Below, piece after piece: positions 16,505-24,927 of a stretch of 64,000 bases of DNA. Under the pieces are notes generated by a model that was given only the letters and a program-made list of their open reading frames with translations, had not been told where the DNA came from and did not search any database. The translations under genes and the position numbers were made by a program. Source of the DNA: Candidatus Bathyarchaeia archaeon (lineage in GTDB: Archaea > Thermoproteota > Bathyarchaeia > Bathyarchaeales > Bathycorpusculaceae); contig JAVZEV010000001.1 of the NCBI GenBank assembly GCA_038873195.1, positions 896,490 through 960,489 on the forward strand, read 5' to 3'. Position 1 is the stretch's first letter; every line of letters begins with the position of its first letter.

Positions 16505-17467
16505 TTAGAACTTGTAGAGGTTCCCAATGCTGTTCCAGACGTAGGATTCTGGCATTGCCTCAGCAATGGCGTGGTTTCCGCGCCAGCCCGTGCAGTGTGA
16601 AGACGCTACTAAATTGGGTTTTATTCTTTTCAGCTCTTTCACTGTTTGGCCAATGCGTGGTTCATATTCTTTTCCCGCTAGGTGGAATCCGCCTAATATG
16701 GCGTGGATGGTTTTTACCCTTGTGAGTTTTTGTGCGTAAAGTATAGTGTTTATTATGCCTGCATGGGCACATCCAGATACGATGACTAAGCCTTTATTCT
16801 TAACGCTGATTACTAGGGCGCGGTCATCCCATATCCACGGGTCAGACTGCCATTTGCCATCTATGAAGGCTCTGTGTTGAGGGTATCCCTTTTCGAAGCT
16901 TGTTGTTCTTGGGATTTCGCCTGTGACGAGTATGAGGTTGTCTGCTATTAGGTATGGTTGTTTGGTTTTGATGTATTTGGCTGGCTTCACCCTTTCTTCT
17001 TCCGGGAACGCGGGATATTCTCTTATGGTTCCGTTTGGGTTGGCTACGCCTCGCTTTTTGAACATGTCTTCATGCACTATTATTGGCAATTTATTCTTCT
17101 TAATAGCTTTGACTGCGGCGGGTAACCCGCCGAAATGGTCGTAATGTCCATGGGAGAGAACTATACATTCTATTTCCGACAGGTCTATTCCCATCCTTTT
17201 AGCGTTTGTTACAACGCCATTGGGACTGCAACCCGTGTCGAACAATATGCTGTGAACCCTGCCTTCATCAAAGACTCGGACAAGCATTGAAAATCCATGT
17301 TCGGCTATTGGAAGGCGAAAGTGTTTCTTAGTCCACTCCCTGACGCTTTTAACTTCACTTCTCTGGATCGTTGAAAGAATATCCACCGAATTATCCATTA
17401 AACTGATTATTTCCGCGCCTTCTGCTTCTTTGAGCTTCAAATCTGGTTTGTCATTGCCTTCGGTCAT
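16505..17467 (-). CDS. MBL-fold metallohydrolase (COG1237 type)
   Basis: 320 residues from the ATG at 17467, which has AAGGAGG nine bases upstream; a longer frame to 17551 would overlap the preceding gene. The metal-binding signature is SHGHYDHFGG (H106, H108, D110, H111). Later ligands are GCAHAG and GGFHLAG, plus SSHCTGW near the end. The family includes 7,8-dihydropterin-methyl-ribofuranosyl-aminobenzene phosphate synthase-like proteins and hydrolases of unknown substrate. It is the second gene of an operon behind the Cys-tailed Lrp regulator (14-nt gap). Cytosolic. Confidence 0.75.
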   Translation of the reverse strand: MTEGNDKPDLKLKEAEGAEIISLMDNSVDILSTIQRSEVKSVREWTKKHFRLPIAEHGFSMLVRVFDEGRVHSILFDTGCSPNGVVTNAKRMGIDLSEIECIVLSHGHYDHFGGLPAAVKAIKKNKLPIIVHEDMFKKRGVANPNGTIREYPAFPEEERVKPAKYIKTKQPYLIADNLILVTGEIPRTTSFEKGYPQHRAFIDGKWQSDPWIWDDRALVISVKNKGLVIVSGCAHAGIINTILYAQKLTRVKTIHAILGGFHLAGKEYEPRIGQTVKELKRIKPNLVASSHCTGWRGNHAIAEAMPESYVWNSIGNLYKF

Positions 17468-17481
17468 ACGGTTTAACCTCC

Positions 17482-18051
17482 TTAAAGGGTTCCCCTGTAA
17501 TGGATTGTTGCGGGGCATCCGACACATTTTCCGTCCGCATATCTTATGCATGGTCTACAGTCTACGTTGCATGGCGCGGTTTCCATTTCTTTGTGGGTTA
17601 AGTGTTCTCTTACTGGAAGGAACGGCGAAAAGTGAACCTCGCCTATGGGATAAAATTCTGATCTCCGTATGCCAGCGCTGCTTCTTAATGAGCATTTTTC
17701 TATGGATATGCTTTCGAGGGTGTCCTGGTTTTCCGCAACAACTAGGGCGATTAGGTTGTAGCCGCCTATAGTCTTAAAAATGTGAATTACTCTTGGGCAA
17801 TCTTTGAAACGTTCAAGCAGCTTTTGCATCGCCTCAGCGCTTTCCATTTCCAATAGAACCACAGCCGGAAAAAGTTTGAAAAAGAATGGGTTTATTGAAG
17901 CGGAAACTTTTATGGCGCCTTGTTGAACAAGCCGTTGCAGCCTTTTCTTTACTCCCATGCTTGTGAATCCAACATTTTTAGCGATGTCTTCCAAGGTGGT
18001 TCTTCCGTCCATTTGAAGCTGCGAAATTATCTTTCTGTCAACATCGTCCAA
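17482..18051 (-). CDS. Lrp/AsnC regulator with C-terminal cysteine cluster
   Basis: 189 residues. The N-terminal winged HTH (DRKIISQLQMDGRTTLEDIA, then an MGVKKRLQRL recognition helix) precedes an Lrp-type alpha-beta sensor region (~55-145). The unusual part is the tail: C161, C165, C168, C176 and C179 in the order CNVDCRPC...CVGC, a pattern fit for an Fe-S cluster or zinc. It sits divergently from Mrp and the hydrogenase genes with a palindrome between them, so it probably senses metal or redox state and regulates both directions. That regulatory role is inferred. Confidence 0.75.
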   Translation of the reverse strand: MDDVDRKIISQLQMDGRTTLEDIAKNVGFTSMGVKKRLQRLVQQGAIKVSASINPFFFKLFPAVVLLEMESAEAMQKLLERFKDCPRVIHIFKTIGGYNLIALVVAENQDTLESISIEKCSLRSSAGIRRSEFYPIGEVHFSPFLPVREHLTHKEMETAPCNVDCRPCIRYADGKCVGCPATIHYRGTL

Positions 18052-18092
18052 GGCTTGTTCCTCTGTTTATTTTCTAAACATAAAGTATTAAT

Positions 18093-18113
18093 ATAGTTTG
18101 CGCATCAAACTAT
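18093..18113. promoter_or_regulatory. Palindromic operator between Lrp-like and Mrp genes
   Basis: Perfect 8-bp arms ATAGTTTG and CAAACTAT surround CGCAT in the 123-bp divergent region. It abuts a TATA-like ATTAATATAG for the rightward Mrp-hydrogenase operon. The likely binder is the Cys-tailed Lrp-type protein encoded next to it. Confidence 0.5.
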
Positions 18114-18174
18114 TATTCACAAACAGATCGAGATAATCAATGGGTAAATAGCAAAAAAGCGAAGAGGAATTACC

Positions 18175-19110
18175 ATGAGCGCAGAGTGTGACGGCAAATG
18201 TGAATCTTGTTCAAAGAAGGGTGAATGCACAGACCCGCGAAAGGAAAGGTGGGAGGAGCAGCAGAGGCTAAAGCAGAGAATAAGCAGGATTAAGCATAAA
18301 ATAGCGGTTATAAGCGGCAAAGGCGGAGTTGGAAAAAGCACAGTAACTGTTAATCTTGCCATGGCTTTTGCAATGCACGGCTATGCAAACCGTGTAGGCA
18401 TTCTAGACGCTGACATTCATGGTCCAAGCATCCCAAAAATGCTTGGCTTAAGGGGGCAGAGGCTTCAAGCCCTTGCTGCTGGAGTAATTTTCCCAGTTGT
18501 TGGGCCTTTGGGAATAAAGGTTGTTTCCATGGACTTTCTGCTTCCGAGTGACGAGTCGCCAGTGATTTGGCGTGGACCCTTAAAAATGAGGGCTATTCAA
18601 CAGTTTTTGTCGGACATTACTTGGGGAGAGCTTGACTTCCTTCTTGTGGATCTGCCGCCAGGAACAGGTGACGAGCCGTTAAGCGTTGTGCAACTTATCC
18701 CGGACATGGACGGCGTGGTCATAGTCACTATACCATCAGAAGTTTCCCAGATCGTCGTGAAGAAGGCTGTGACATTCGCTAGGCAGTTGGGTGCTCCAGT
18801 GATTGGCATAATTGAAAACATGAGCGGTTTCACCTGCCCAAAATGCGGAGCAGAAATAAACATCTTCAAAACAGGAGGGGGAAGAAAAATAGCCGAGGAC
18901 CTGGCGGTTCCATTTTTGGGAAGCATACCAATAGATCCAGAGATCTGCACAGACTCAGACGAAGGCAAACCCTTCATAGTTGGGCATCCGGACTCGCCAG
19001 CCTCAAAAGCATTTACAGATATTGTTAAGAAAATTGAACATTATCTGGAGCAGAGAAAGCAGCTGGCAACCCCGCTTAAACAGGTGAAGCGTGAGGAGGC
19101 TGAGAAATGA
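18175..19110 (+). CDS. mrp: Mrp/NBP35-family Fe-S cluster carrier ATPase
   Basis: 311 residues, ATG start after AGAGGAATT. The deviant Walker A GKGGVGKST (~48-56), DADIHGPS and LVDLPPGTGD identify the Mrp/ApbC/NBP35 group. The bridging cluster Cys pair is C221-x2-C224 (FTCPKCG). A second Cys group at the N-terminus (C5, C9, C12, C18) matches NBP35-type proteins. It dimerises, binds a [4Fe-4S] cluster between subunits and passes it to apoproteins. It overlaps the hydrogenase gene by 4 nt, so hydrogenase or neighbouring Fe-S proteins are likely clients. Confidence 0.9.
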   Translation: MSAECDGKCESCSKKGECTDPRKERWEEQQRLKQRISRIKHKIAVISGKGGVGKSTVTVNLAMAFAMHGYANRVGILDADIHGPSIPKMLGLRGQRLQALAAGVIFPVVGPLGIKVVSMDFLLPSDESPVIWRGPLKMRAIQQFLSDITWGELDFLLVDLPPGTGDEPLSVVQLIPDMDGVVIVTIPSEVSQIVVKKAVTFARQLGAPVIGIIENMSGFTCPKCGAEINIFKTGGGRKIAEDLAVPFLGSIPIDPEICTDSDEGKPFIVGHPDSPASKAFTDIVKKIEHYLEQRKQLATPLKQVKREEAEK

Positions 19111-20561
19111 AAGAGATAACAATAAGCCCCATCACACGCCTTGAAGGGCATGGCAAAATATCCATTTTCCTTGATGAGACGGGAAATGTGGAGAACGCAT
19201 ATTTCCAAGTTCCAGAGCTGAGGGGTTTTGAGAAGTTTTGTGAGGGAAGAAAGGCTGAAGATATGCCTATTCTGACCAGTAGAATTTGTGGTGTCTGTCC
19301 TGTTGCGCATCACCTCGCATCTACAAAGGCTTTAGACGCCGCATTCAATGTTGAGCCGCCATCAGCGGCTAAAAAGCTTAGGGAGCTCATGTATTGTGGC
19401 TACATGATTTATGACCATACACTTCACTTCTACTTTTTAGGAGCGCCAGATTTTGTTGTTGGTCCAGACGCTTCGCCAGCCGAAAGGAACATTTTCGGAG
19501 TTATAAAGAAAGTAGGCTTAGATGTTGGAAGGGAGGTTATTAAACATAGGGCTTACGGGCAGAAAATAACGGAAATGATTGGAGGTAAGGCAACACACCC
19601 TGTTTGCGGGCTTCCAGGAGGAGTTTCTAAACCCATTTCAGAGGAGGAGCGCCAACAAATAGAGAAAATGGCTGAGTCATGCGTTGAATTCGCAAAACTT
19701 AGTTTGAAACTGTTTAATGAAGTTGTTCTAAAGAATAAGGATTACGTGGATATGATTTTGAGCGATGCCTACACTTTAAAGACTTATTATATGGGATTAG
19801 TTGACGAAAATAATAAGCTCAACTTTTATGATGGCAAAGTGCGGGTTGTTGATCCAGAAGGTAGAGAATTTGTAAGGTTTGCTCCACACGAATATTTGAA
19901 TGTGATTGAGGAACACGTTGAGCCTTGGAGCTACGTCAAGTTTCCATACTTAAAGAAGGTGGGCTGGAAGGGGTTTGTTGGAGGATCAGACAGCGGCATT
20001 TACCGTGTTGGACCGCTTGGAAGGCTTAATGTGGCTGACGGCATGGCAACATCCCTAGCTCAAGAAGAATATAAGAGAATGTTTGAGACGCTTGGTGAAA
20101 AACCTGTCCATTCAACCCTTGGGTTTCACCGGGCTAGGTTGATAGAACTGTTATACGCGGCTGAAAGATGTTTGGAGCTGAGCAGAGACAAGGAAATTAC
20201 AAGCAAAGATGTCCGAAACAAGCCTGGAAAACCTGGAGAAGGCGTTGGAATTATCGAGGCTGCAAGAGGCACCCTCATCCACCATTATGTTTTAGATGAA
20301 GAGGCCTTAGTTAAGGATGTTAATTTGATAGTAGCCACAACAAACAATAGCCCAGCAATATGCATTTCCATAAGAGATGCCGCCAAGGCCTTAATAAAAG
20401 GCGGGAAAGTAAGCGATGGACTATTAAACAGGGTGGAGATGGCTTTCAGAGCTTACGATCCCTGCCTTGCATGTGCAACCCACTATGCCATAGGGCAGAT
20501 GCCCCTTCAAATAAACATTTACAATCATGAAGGAAAACTGTTAAAAACCCTTGAAAGGTGA
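19107..20561 (+). CDS. [NiFe]-hydrogenase large subunit (group 3-like), orphan
   Basis: 484 residues. Both nickel-binding pairs are present: RICGVC (C61, C64) near the N-terminus and DPCLACATH (C453, C456) near the C-terminus. A 25-residue tail after His459 would be removed by a maturation endopeptidase during insertion of the NiFe(CN)2CO centre. The sequence resembles MvhA/group 3 cytosolic enzymes. No small subunit, Hyp maturation gene or protease lies in the window, and the next gene is not a recognised hydrogenase subunit. It may pair with subunits encoded elsewhere or do something other than H2 turnover. Confidence 0.85.
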   Translation: MKEITISPITRLEGHGKISIFLDETGNVENAYFQVPELRGFEKFCEGRKAEDMPILTSRICGVCPVAHHLASTKALDAAFNVEPPSAAKKLRELMYCGYMIYDHTLHFYFLGAPDFVVGPDASPAERNIFGVIKKVGLDVGREVIKHRAYGQKITEMIGGKATHPVCGLPGGVSKPISEEERQQIEKMAESCVEFAKLSLKLFNEVVLKNKDYVDMILSDAYTLKTYYMGLVDENNKLNFYDGKVRVVDPEGREFVRFAPHEYLNVIEEHVEPWSYVKFPYLKKVGWKGFVGGSDSGIYRVGPLGRLNVADGMATSLAQEEYKRMFETLGEKPVHSTLGFHRARLIELLYAAERCLELSRDKEITSKDVRNKPGKPGEGVGIIEAARGTLIHHYVLDEEALVKDVNLIVATTNNSPAICISIRDAAKALIKGGKVSDGLLNRVEMAFRAYDPCLACATHYAIGQMPLQINIYNHEGKLLKTLER

Positions 20562-20565
20562 GTAA

Positions 20566-21099
20566 ATGTCCAAAAAAGCTGCCCATATAAAAATAGGCGA
20601 GTTAAAATCCGATGTCGCCACCGTGAAGAACCTTGAAATATCGATTGGAAGAATTTTTGAAGAAACATGGGAGGAGCCTGTTGGTCCACACGGCACAAAG
20701 TATAGACGCATGCTTCTAGGAAGAAAAGACTGCGAAGAAGACTGGTATGTCTATGACGCCCGCACTGGAGAACGCGTTTACGCCGGTCCAGTTCCAGAGC
20801 ATTTGTTTGTTGCAGCTGAAACCAAAGAGGAAGCCATGGTTATGATAGCTAAGCTTTGTATGCGCCCCAACGACACCACTAAAGGAAGAGCAATAAAGCT
20901 CACCCATTACATTGATTTACACAAACGCTTGTATGGCGTCGTGCCAAGTGATATTCACCTTTTTGTTCGCACAGTGGCAGATGTTCCTGTAACCATGAAG
21001 GATGAAATAATCAAAATTTTGGAGGAGAAAAAATGGAAAGAGCAAACAATCCCCGATCCCACACTTCTTCCAAGACTGATAAGAAAAAAGAAGGAATAA
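20566..21099 (+). CDS. Unknown protein in hydrogenase operon
   Basis: 177 residues, starting 4 nt after the hydrogenase large subunit stop, so certainly co-transcribed. I do not recognise a family. It is soluble and mixed alpha/beta, has only two Cys (in RKDCEED and KLCMRP), and so does not look like a hydrogenase small subunit or ferredoxin. The middle (RTGERVYAGPVPEHLFVAAE) looks like a compact beta region. It may be an assembly factor or partner of the large subunit. Confidence 0.6.
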   Translation: MSKKAAHIKIGELKSDVATVKNLEISIGRIFEETWEEPVGPHGTKYRRMLLGRKDCEEDWYVYDARTGERVYAGPVPEHLFVAAETKEEAMVMIAKLCMRPNDTTKGRAIKLTHYIDLHKRLYGVVPSDIHLFVRTVADVPVTMKDEIIKILEEKKWKEQTIPDPTLLPRLIRKKKE

Positions 21100-21117
21100 T
21101 CAATGAGAGGATGTTAA

Positions 21118-21525
21118 ATGAAGATTTGTGTGTCTGCATCTGCAAATAGCCTAGATGCGCCTATAGATCCTAGGTTTGGCAGATGCCCATACTTTGTCAT
21201 AGTTGATTCAGAGACTATGCAGTTTGAGGCTATTCCAAATGTGGCTTCTGGCACTATGGGCGGTGCTGGGATACAGGCAGCCCAAACCATAGCGAGCAAA
21301 GGAGCCAAAGTGCTTATAACTGGAAACGTTGGGCCCAACGCTTTTCAGGCTTTGTCGGCTGCAGGGATAAAAATTGTTACAGGTGCCGCTGGGACTGTGA
21401 GGGAAGTTGTTGAAAAATACAAGAGAGGAGAACTAGAAGGGACAAGTGCTCCAACTGTTGGAGGGCATTTCGGAATGGTGGCGGGTAGAGGGCGCGGCTG
21501 GAGGCAAAGGCGGTGGGAGCCATAG
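21118..21525 (+). CDS. NifX/NafY-like (dinitrogenase FeMo-cofactor type) protein
   Basis: 135 residues, ATG start. The fold of NifX/NifB-C-terminal/MTH1175 proteins is recognisable: MKICVSASANSLDAPIDPRF, GRCPYFVIVD, then ITGNVGPNAFQALSAAGIKI. These bind Fe-S or FeMo-cofactor precursors in nitrogen fixers, but in non-fixing archaea they are thought to handle Fe-S or other metal clusters. A Gly/Arg-rich tail ends the protein. It is the first of two tandem copies after the hydrogenase, with a third at 28119. Confidence 0.75.
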   Translation: MKICVSASANSLDAPIDPRFGRCPYFVIVDSETMQFEAIPNVASGTMGGAGIQAAQTIASKGAKVLITGNVGPNAFQALSAAGIKIVTGAAGTVREVVEKYKRGELEGTSAPTVGGHFGMVAGRGRGWRQRRWEP

Positions 21526-21587
21526 AAAACGCAGATGACAAAGAGCTTGAGAGGTTGAGGCGGAAAAAGCTTGAAAAATTGTTATAA
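21513..21587 (+). CDS. Possible 24-residue leader-like small ORF
   Basis: A GTG-initiated frame of 24 codons overlaps the end of the NifX-like gene and has a charged helical character (DDKELERLRRKKLEKLL). It ends 27 nt before the next gene. It might be a real micro-protein or only a by-product of the reading frame; there is no strong ribosome binding site. Confidence 0.2.
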   Translation: MGAIENADDKELERLRRKKLEKLL

Positions 21588-21614
21588 GCATCTAGAAAAG
21601 AGGGAGGTGAAAAG

Positions 21615-21989
21615 GTGAAGGAAAGAATAGTTATTCCAGCTGAAGATGGAAATGGGCTTAACGCAAGGCTTTCGGAGCATTTTGGGAGAGCGTCATACTT
21701 CATTGTCATAGAGTTAAACGAAGACGGCAGCATTTCAAACGTCCAAGCAGTGTCCAACGAAAGTGAACATTTCGGCGGGACAGGACGTCCACCAGATCGC
21801 CTACTACAATTCAAACCTAACGCCGTAATCACTTATGGAATGGGACCACGAGCACTGAGCATTTTCCAAGAGGCTAGAGTGGCTGTGTTAAAGGCTAACG
21901 CGGACACTGTTAAAGAAGTTGTTGAGGCGTATAGGCAAGACAGACTAGAGGAACTTACAGAAGGCTGTCGTCACGCTCGCCATCGATAA
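21615..21989 (+). CDS. NifX/NafY-like metal-cluster protein, second copy
   Basis: 124 residues, GTG start after GGGAGGTGAAAAG. It follows the same plan as its upstream neighbour (LSEHFGRASYFIVIEL, then VITYGMGPRALSIFQEARV) but is divergent in sequence, so it is an old paralogue. It ends in a His/Arg/Cys tail (GCRHARHR) that could add a metal ligand. Probably a carrier or chaperone for an Fe-S or related cluster in the hydrogenase operon. Confidence 0.75.
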   Translation: MKERIVIPAEDGNGLNARLSEHFGRASYFIVIELNEDGSISNVQAVSNESEHFGGTGRPPDRLLQFKPNAVITYGMGPRALSIFQEARVAVLKANADTVKEVVEAYRQDRLEELTEGCRHARHR

Positions 21990-22025
21990 GGGTTGCCGTA
22001 GACGCAACAAATGGGAGGTTTATAA

Positions 22026-22454
22026 TTGACCAAGAAACTAAAGGAAGAAGAGCTGCGGTTGATGGCAGAACTAGGCTATCCCAAGAAAGCTATCCAATTG
22101 TATGCAGACAAAGTGAATTTAGGAGCGCTAAAGAAACCGGATATAGTCACAACATATCTTGGTCCATGTGGAGATTTTATAGAATTACATTTGAAGATTG
22201 GTAAAGCAAGCATCATAAAAAATGGCAAGTTTTGTTATGTAGGTTGTCCCGGCTCAGCCATGTCTGTATCTGCCATGATTGAACTCGCAAAGGGCAAGAC
22301 TGTTGATGAGGCAAAGAAAATAACAGAGCAGGATATAATAAATGCGCTTGGAGGATTACCGACCGAAAAGCTTGACTGTGCAAAGCTAGCTATGACAACA
22401 CTTCGAAAGGCAATAGCGGAATATGAAAAAATAAGGGGTCGTTCAGAAATTTGA
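22026..22454 (+). CDS. IscU/NifU-N-like Fe-S scaffold
   Basis: 142 residues, TTG start eight bases after GGAGG. The three scaffold cysteines are in place: C48 in GPCGD (as in IscU's PxCGD), C74 in GCPGSA and C118 in LDCAKLA. An extra Cys at 70 is present. The C-terminal helix pattern KGKTVDEAKKITEQDI also matches IscU. The N-terminus has an ~35-residue helical extension not in IscU. No cysteine desulfurase (IscS/NifS) is in the window. It would assemble [Fe-S] clusters for the neighbouring Fe-S ATPases and hydrogenase. Confidence 0.75.
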   Translation: MTKKLKEEELRLMAELGYPKKAIQLYADKVNLGALKKPDIVTTYLGPCGDFIELHLKIGKASIIKNGKFCYVGCPGSAMSVSAMIELAKGKTVDEAKKITEQDIINALGGLPTEKLDCAKLAMTTLRKAIAEYEKIRGRSEI

Positions 22455-22469
22455 GGAGGAGCGTATAAA

Positions 22470-23153
22470 TTGGCTATTCACCCTCAATGTGCAAAGTGTC
22501 CACAAGCTTACTGCAGCCGCATGCCCTTCGAGGAAATCGACAAAAATTTGCTTCCAAATTTCTGCCCAATGAAAACAAGCGAGAAAATAATTAAGTCAGC
22601 AATTGAGAAGTATGCAGAAGACGACGTAAAGAAAATTTATGTTCCCGCCACCATCACAGAAAAGGAGGCTTATGAATTTGTTAGAGGCGCGTTGATGGCT
22701 GTGCGCCCCAGAATCAAGGAGATCATAGAGTTTAGCAAGCTTGTTCACGCCAAAAAGTTGGGAGTAGCCTTCTGCGCTGGATTGCAAGACGAAGCCGCTA
22801 GAATAGTCACCATTCTGGAAAAGGCAGGATTTGCCGTTGCGTCTGTTAGGTGTAAATGCGGCGCAACTGATAAGACAAAACTTAACGTGGCTAAAGAATA
22901 CAAAATTGGCGATCCATTAAAATTTGAGGCTGCTTGCAACCCAATAGTCCAAGCCAAACTTCTGAATACAGCAGGAACAGACATCAACATCATCGTTGGC
23001 TTATGCGTGGGACACGACATGCTTTTCACCACGAACTCGAAAGCTCCAGTGACAACCCTAATTGTCAAAGATAGACTTTTAGGCCACAACCCAGTCATAG
23101 CGCTTTATAGCGACTACCATAAGGACATAATAGAATCGCAAAAAAGAACTTGA
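22470..23153 (+). CDS. DUF1847 putative metal-binding protein
   Basis: 227 residues, TTG start after GGAGGAG. The N-terminal Cys cluster (C7, C10, C15, then NFCP) and later conserved Cys pairs (KCGAT, ACNP, GLCVGHD) match the DUF1847 family, predicted to bind a metal or Fe-S cluster. The repeated alpha/beta pattern suggests a small-molecule or metal-handling enzyme. It lies 15 nt after the IscU-like gene and is expected to be co-transcribed. The activity is unknown. Confidence 0.75.
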   Translation: MAIHPQCAKCPQAYCSRMPFEEIDKNLLPNFCPMKTSEKIIKSAIEKYAEDDVKKIYVPATITEKEAYEFVRGALMAVRPRIKEIIEFSKLVHAKKLGVAFCAGLQDEAARIVTILEKAGFAVASVRCKCGATDKTKLNVAKEYKIGDPLKFEAACNPIVQAKLLNTAGTDINIIVGLCVGHDMLFTTNSKAPVTTLIVKDRLLGHNPVIALYSDYHKDIIESQKRT

Positions 23154-23183
23154 AAATTGAGAGATTAAAGAAAGCAGATTATT

Positions 23184-24020
23184 ATGATTGTTTCCATTGC
23201 CAGCGGAAAAGGTGGAACAGGGAAAACATCGGTAGCCGTAAACCTTGCAGTTTCTATACGGAACGTTCAGCTTTTAGACTGCGATGTGGAAGAACCAAAC
23301 GCTCATCTGCTCTTGCATCCCAAAATAAGCCATGAAAAACCAGTTTACACAGTAATCCCCAATTTAAACGAAGAATTATGCGATCACTGTGGAAAATGTG
23401 CAAATTTCTGCCAATACAACGCCATTTTCGCCAGCTCCGAAAAAGTTCTAATTTTTCCAGAGCTTTGCCACGGATGTGGCGGATGCATTCTTGTCTGCCC
23501 TAAAAAGGCTTTAACCGAAGGAAAACACAAAGTTGGGACATTAAAACGAGGTTTTGCCAACAATTTAGAGCTTGTTTACGGCGAGCTTGAAGTTGGCGAG
23601 CCCATGGCTGTTCCACTAATTAGAGAAGTTAAAAAATGCATTAACAAGAGCAGAGATGTTATTCTAGATGCGCCCCCTGGGACATCATGTCCAGTAATCG
23701 AAACTGTTAAAGACAGCGACTTCTGTATTCTCGTAACTGAACCCACACCTTTCGGTCTACATGACTTGAAAATAGCAGTTCAAGTTTTAAAGGATATGAA
23801 AATTCCATTGGGCGTTGTTGTTAACAGGGCTGGCATAGGCGACGAGAAAGTTTACGAATATTGCAAAGAGGAGAACATACCAATTCTACTTGAAATTCCT
23901 TATCAGAGGAGAATTGCTGAACTTTATTCGGAAGGAATTCCCTTCAGCCAAGAAATACCAGAATGGAAAGAAAAATTTAGAATGTTGTTTAATGAAGCAA
24001 GAAGGCTTGTTGGCAAATGA
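23184..24020 (+). CDS. MinD-superfamily ATPase with inserted ferredoxin domain (1)
   Basis: 278 residues. The deviant Walker A is GKGGTGKTS (~8-16) and the later ATPase motif is ILDAPPGTSCPV. Inserted at ~65-105 are two [4Fe-4S] motifs, CDHCGKCANFC and CHGCGGCILVCP. This is the archaeal/clostridial MinD-with-ferredoxin family that almost always comes in tandem pairs. Its function is unknown but it is linked to redox or metal-cluster maturation. It overlaps the second copy by 4 nt. Confidence 0.85.
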   Translation: MIVSIASGKGGTGKTSVAVNLAVSIRNVQLLDCDVEEPNAHLLLHPKISHEKPVYTVIPNLNEELCDHCGKCANFCQYNAIFASSEKVLIFPELCHGCGGCILVCPKKALTEGKHKVGTLKRGFANNLELVYGELEVGEPMAVPLIREVKKCINKSRDVILDAPPGTSCPVIETVKDSDFCILVTEPTPFGLHDLKIAVQVLKDMKIPLGVVVNRAGIGDEKVYEYCKEENIPILLEIPYQRRIAELYSEGIPFSQEIPEWKEKFRMLFNEARRLVGK

Positions 24021-24895
24021 AACAAATCACAGTTCTAAGTGGCAAGGGTGGAACAGGCAAAACGACCATAACTGCCTCATTTGCGGTTTTGGCAAAAAGG
24101 GCTGTTGTGGCTGATTGTGATGTGGATGCTCCAGACCTGCACATGCTTTTGCATCCAGAAATCATTGAAACACAGGAATTCAAGGGCTCCAAATTGGCAG
24201 TTATTGATGAGGCAAAATGCGTAAAATGCGGTCTGTGCCGAGAAAAATGCAGATTTGACGCTGTAACGCAAAACTTCACCGTGGACCCATTTTCATGCGA
24301 AGGATGCGGCGTCTGTTCCCTTGTTTGTCCAGTTAACGCCGTAACATTGACGAATCGAATTTCTGGGCATGCTTACATCTCAAAGATAAAACATGGGTTT
24401 ATGGCACATGCCATGCTTAGCCCAGGTGAAGCAAATTCGGGGAAACTTGTAACTTTGGTTAGACAGAATGCCAAAGTGTTAGCTGAAAAAGATAAAATCA
24501 ACCTCATAATAATAGATGGTCCGCCTGGAATCGGTTGCCCAGTTATAGCTTCAGTCACAGGCGTGGATGTTGGTTTGGTTGTTACTGAGCCTACAACGTC
24601 CGGGTTTCACGATCTTAAAAGGGCATTGAAGTTGTTGGCGCATTTTGGTGTTCTGCCCTTTGTTTGCGTGAACATGTATGACATAAACATGGATAACACT
24701 GGGAAAATTGAGCGTTTTTGTAAAGAAAACAGCATAGAGGTTATTGGCAAGGTTCCCTTCAACTCCATAGTTACGGAAGCCATGGTAAACGGAAAGCCAA
24801 TCATGGAATATTCTCCGAGAAGCGATGTTGCTAAAGAAATTGAAGGTATTTGGGAAAAGCTTTCCACATTAATATTGGAGAAGCCCTTAACATGA
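24017..24895 (+). CDS. MinD-superfamily ATPase with inserted ferredoxin domain (2)
   Basis: 292 residues, partner of the preceding gene. The P-loop is GKGGTGKTT, and the inserted ferredoxin has CVKCGLCREKC and CEGCGVCSLVCP. IIDGPPGIGCPV is the switch region. The pair probably forms a heterodimer that couples ATP hydrolysis to electron or cluster transfer. Overlap and order suggest one operon from Mrp through this gene. Confidence 0.85.
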   Translation: MKQITVLSGKGGTGKTTITASFAVLAKRAVVADCDVDAPDLHMLLHPEIIETQEFKGSKLAVIDEAKCVKCGLCREKCRFDAVTQNFTVDPFSCEGCGVCSLVCPVNAVTLTNRISGHAYISKIKHGFMAHAMLSPGEANSGKLVTLVRQNAKVLAEKDKINLIIIDGPPGIGCPVIASVTGVDVGLVVTEPTTSGFHDLKRALKLLAHFGVLPFVCVNMYDINMDNTGKIERFCKENSIEVIGKVPFNSIVTEAMVNGKPIMEYSPRSDVAKEIEGIWEKLSTLILEKPLT

Positions 24896-24927
24896 AAGTT
24901 ATTGATTGACAAAAGGAGGTGATAAGA

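Noticed and set aside
16501-16725. Rightward frame after repeat D
   Set aside because: It is antisense to the MBL-fold gene and has no ribosome-binding site or recognisable domain.
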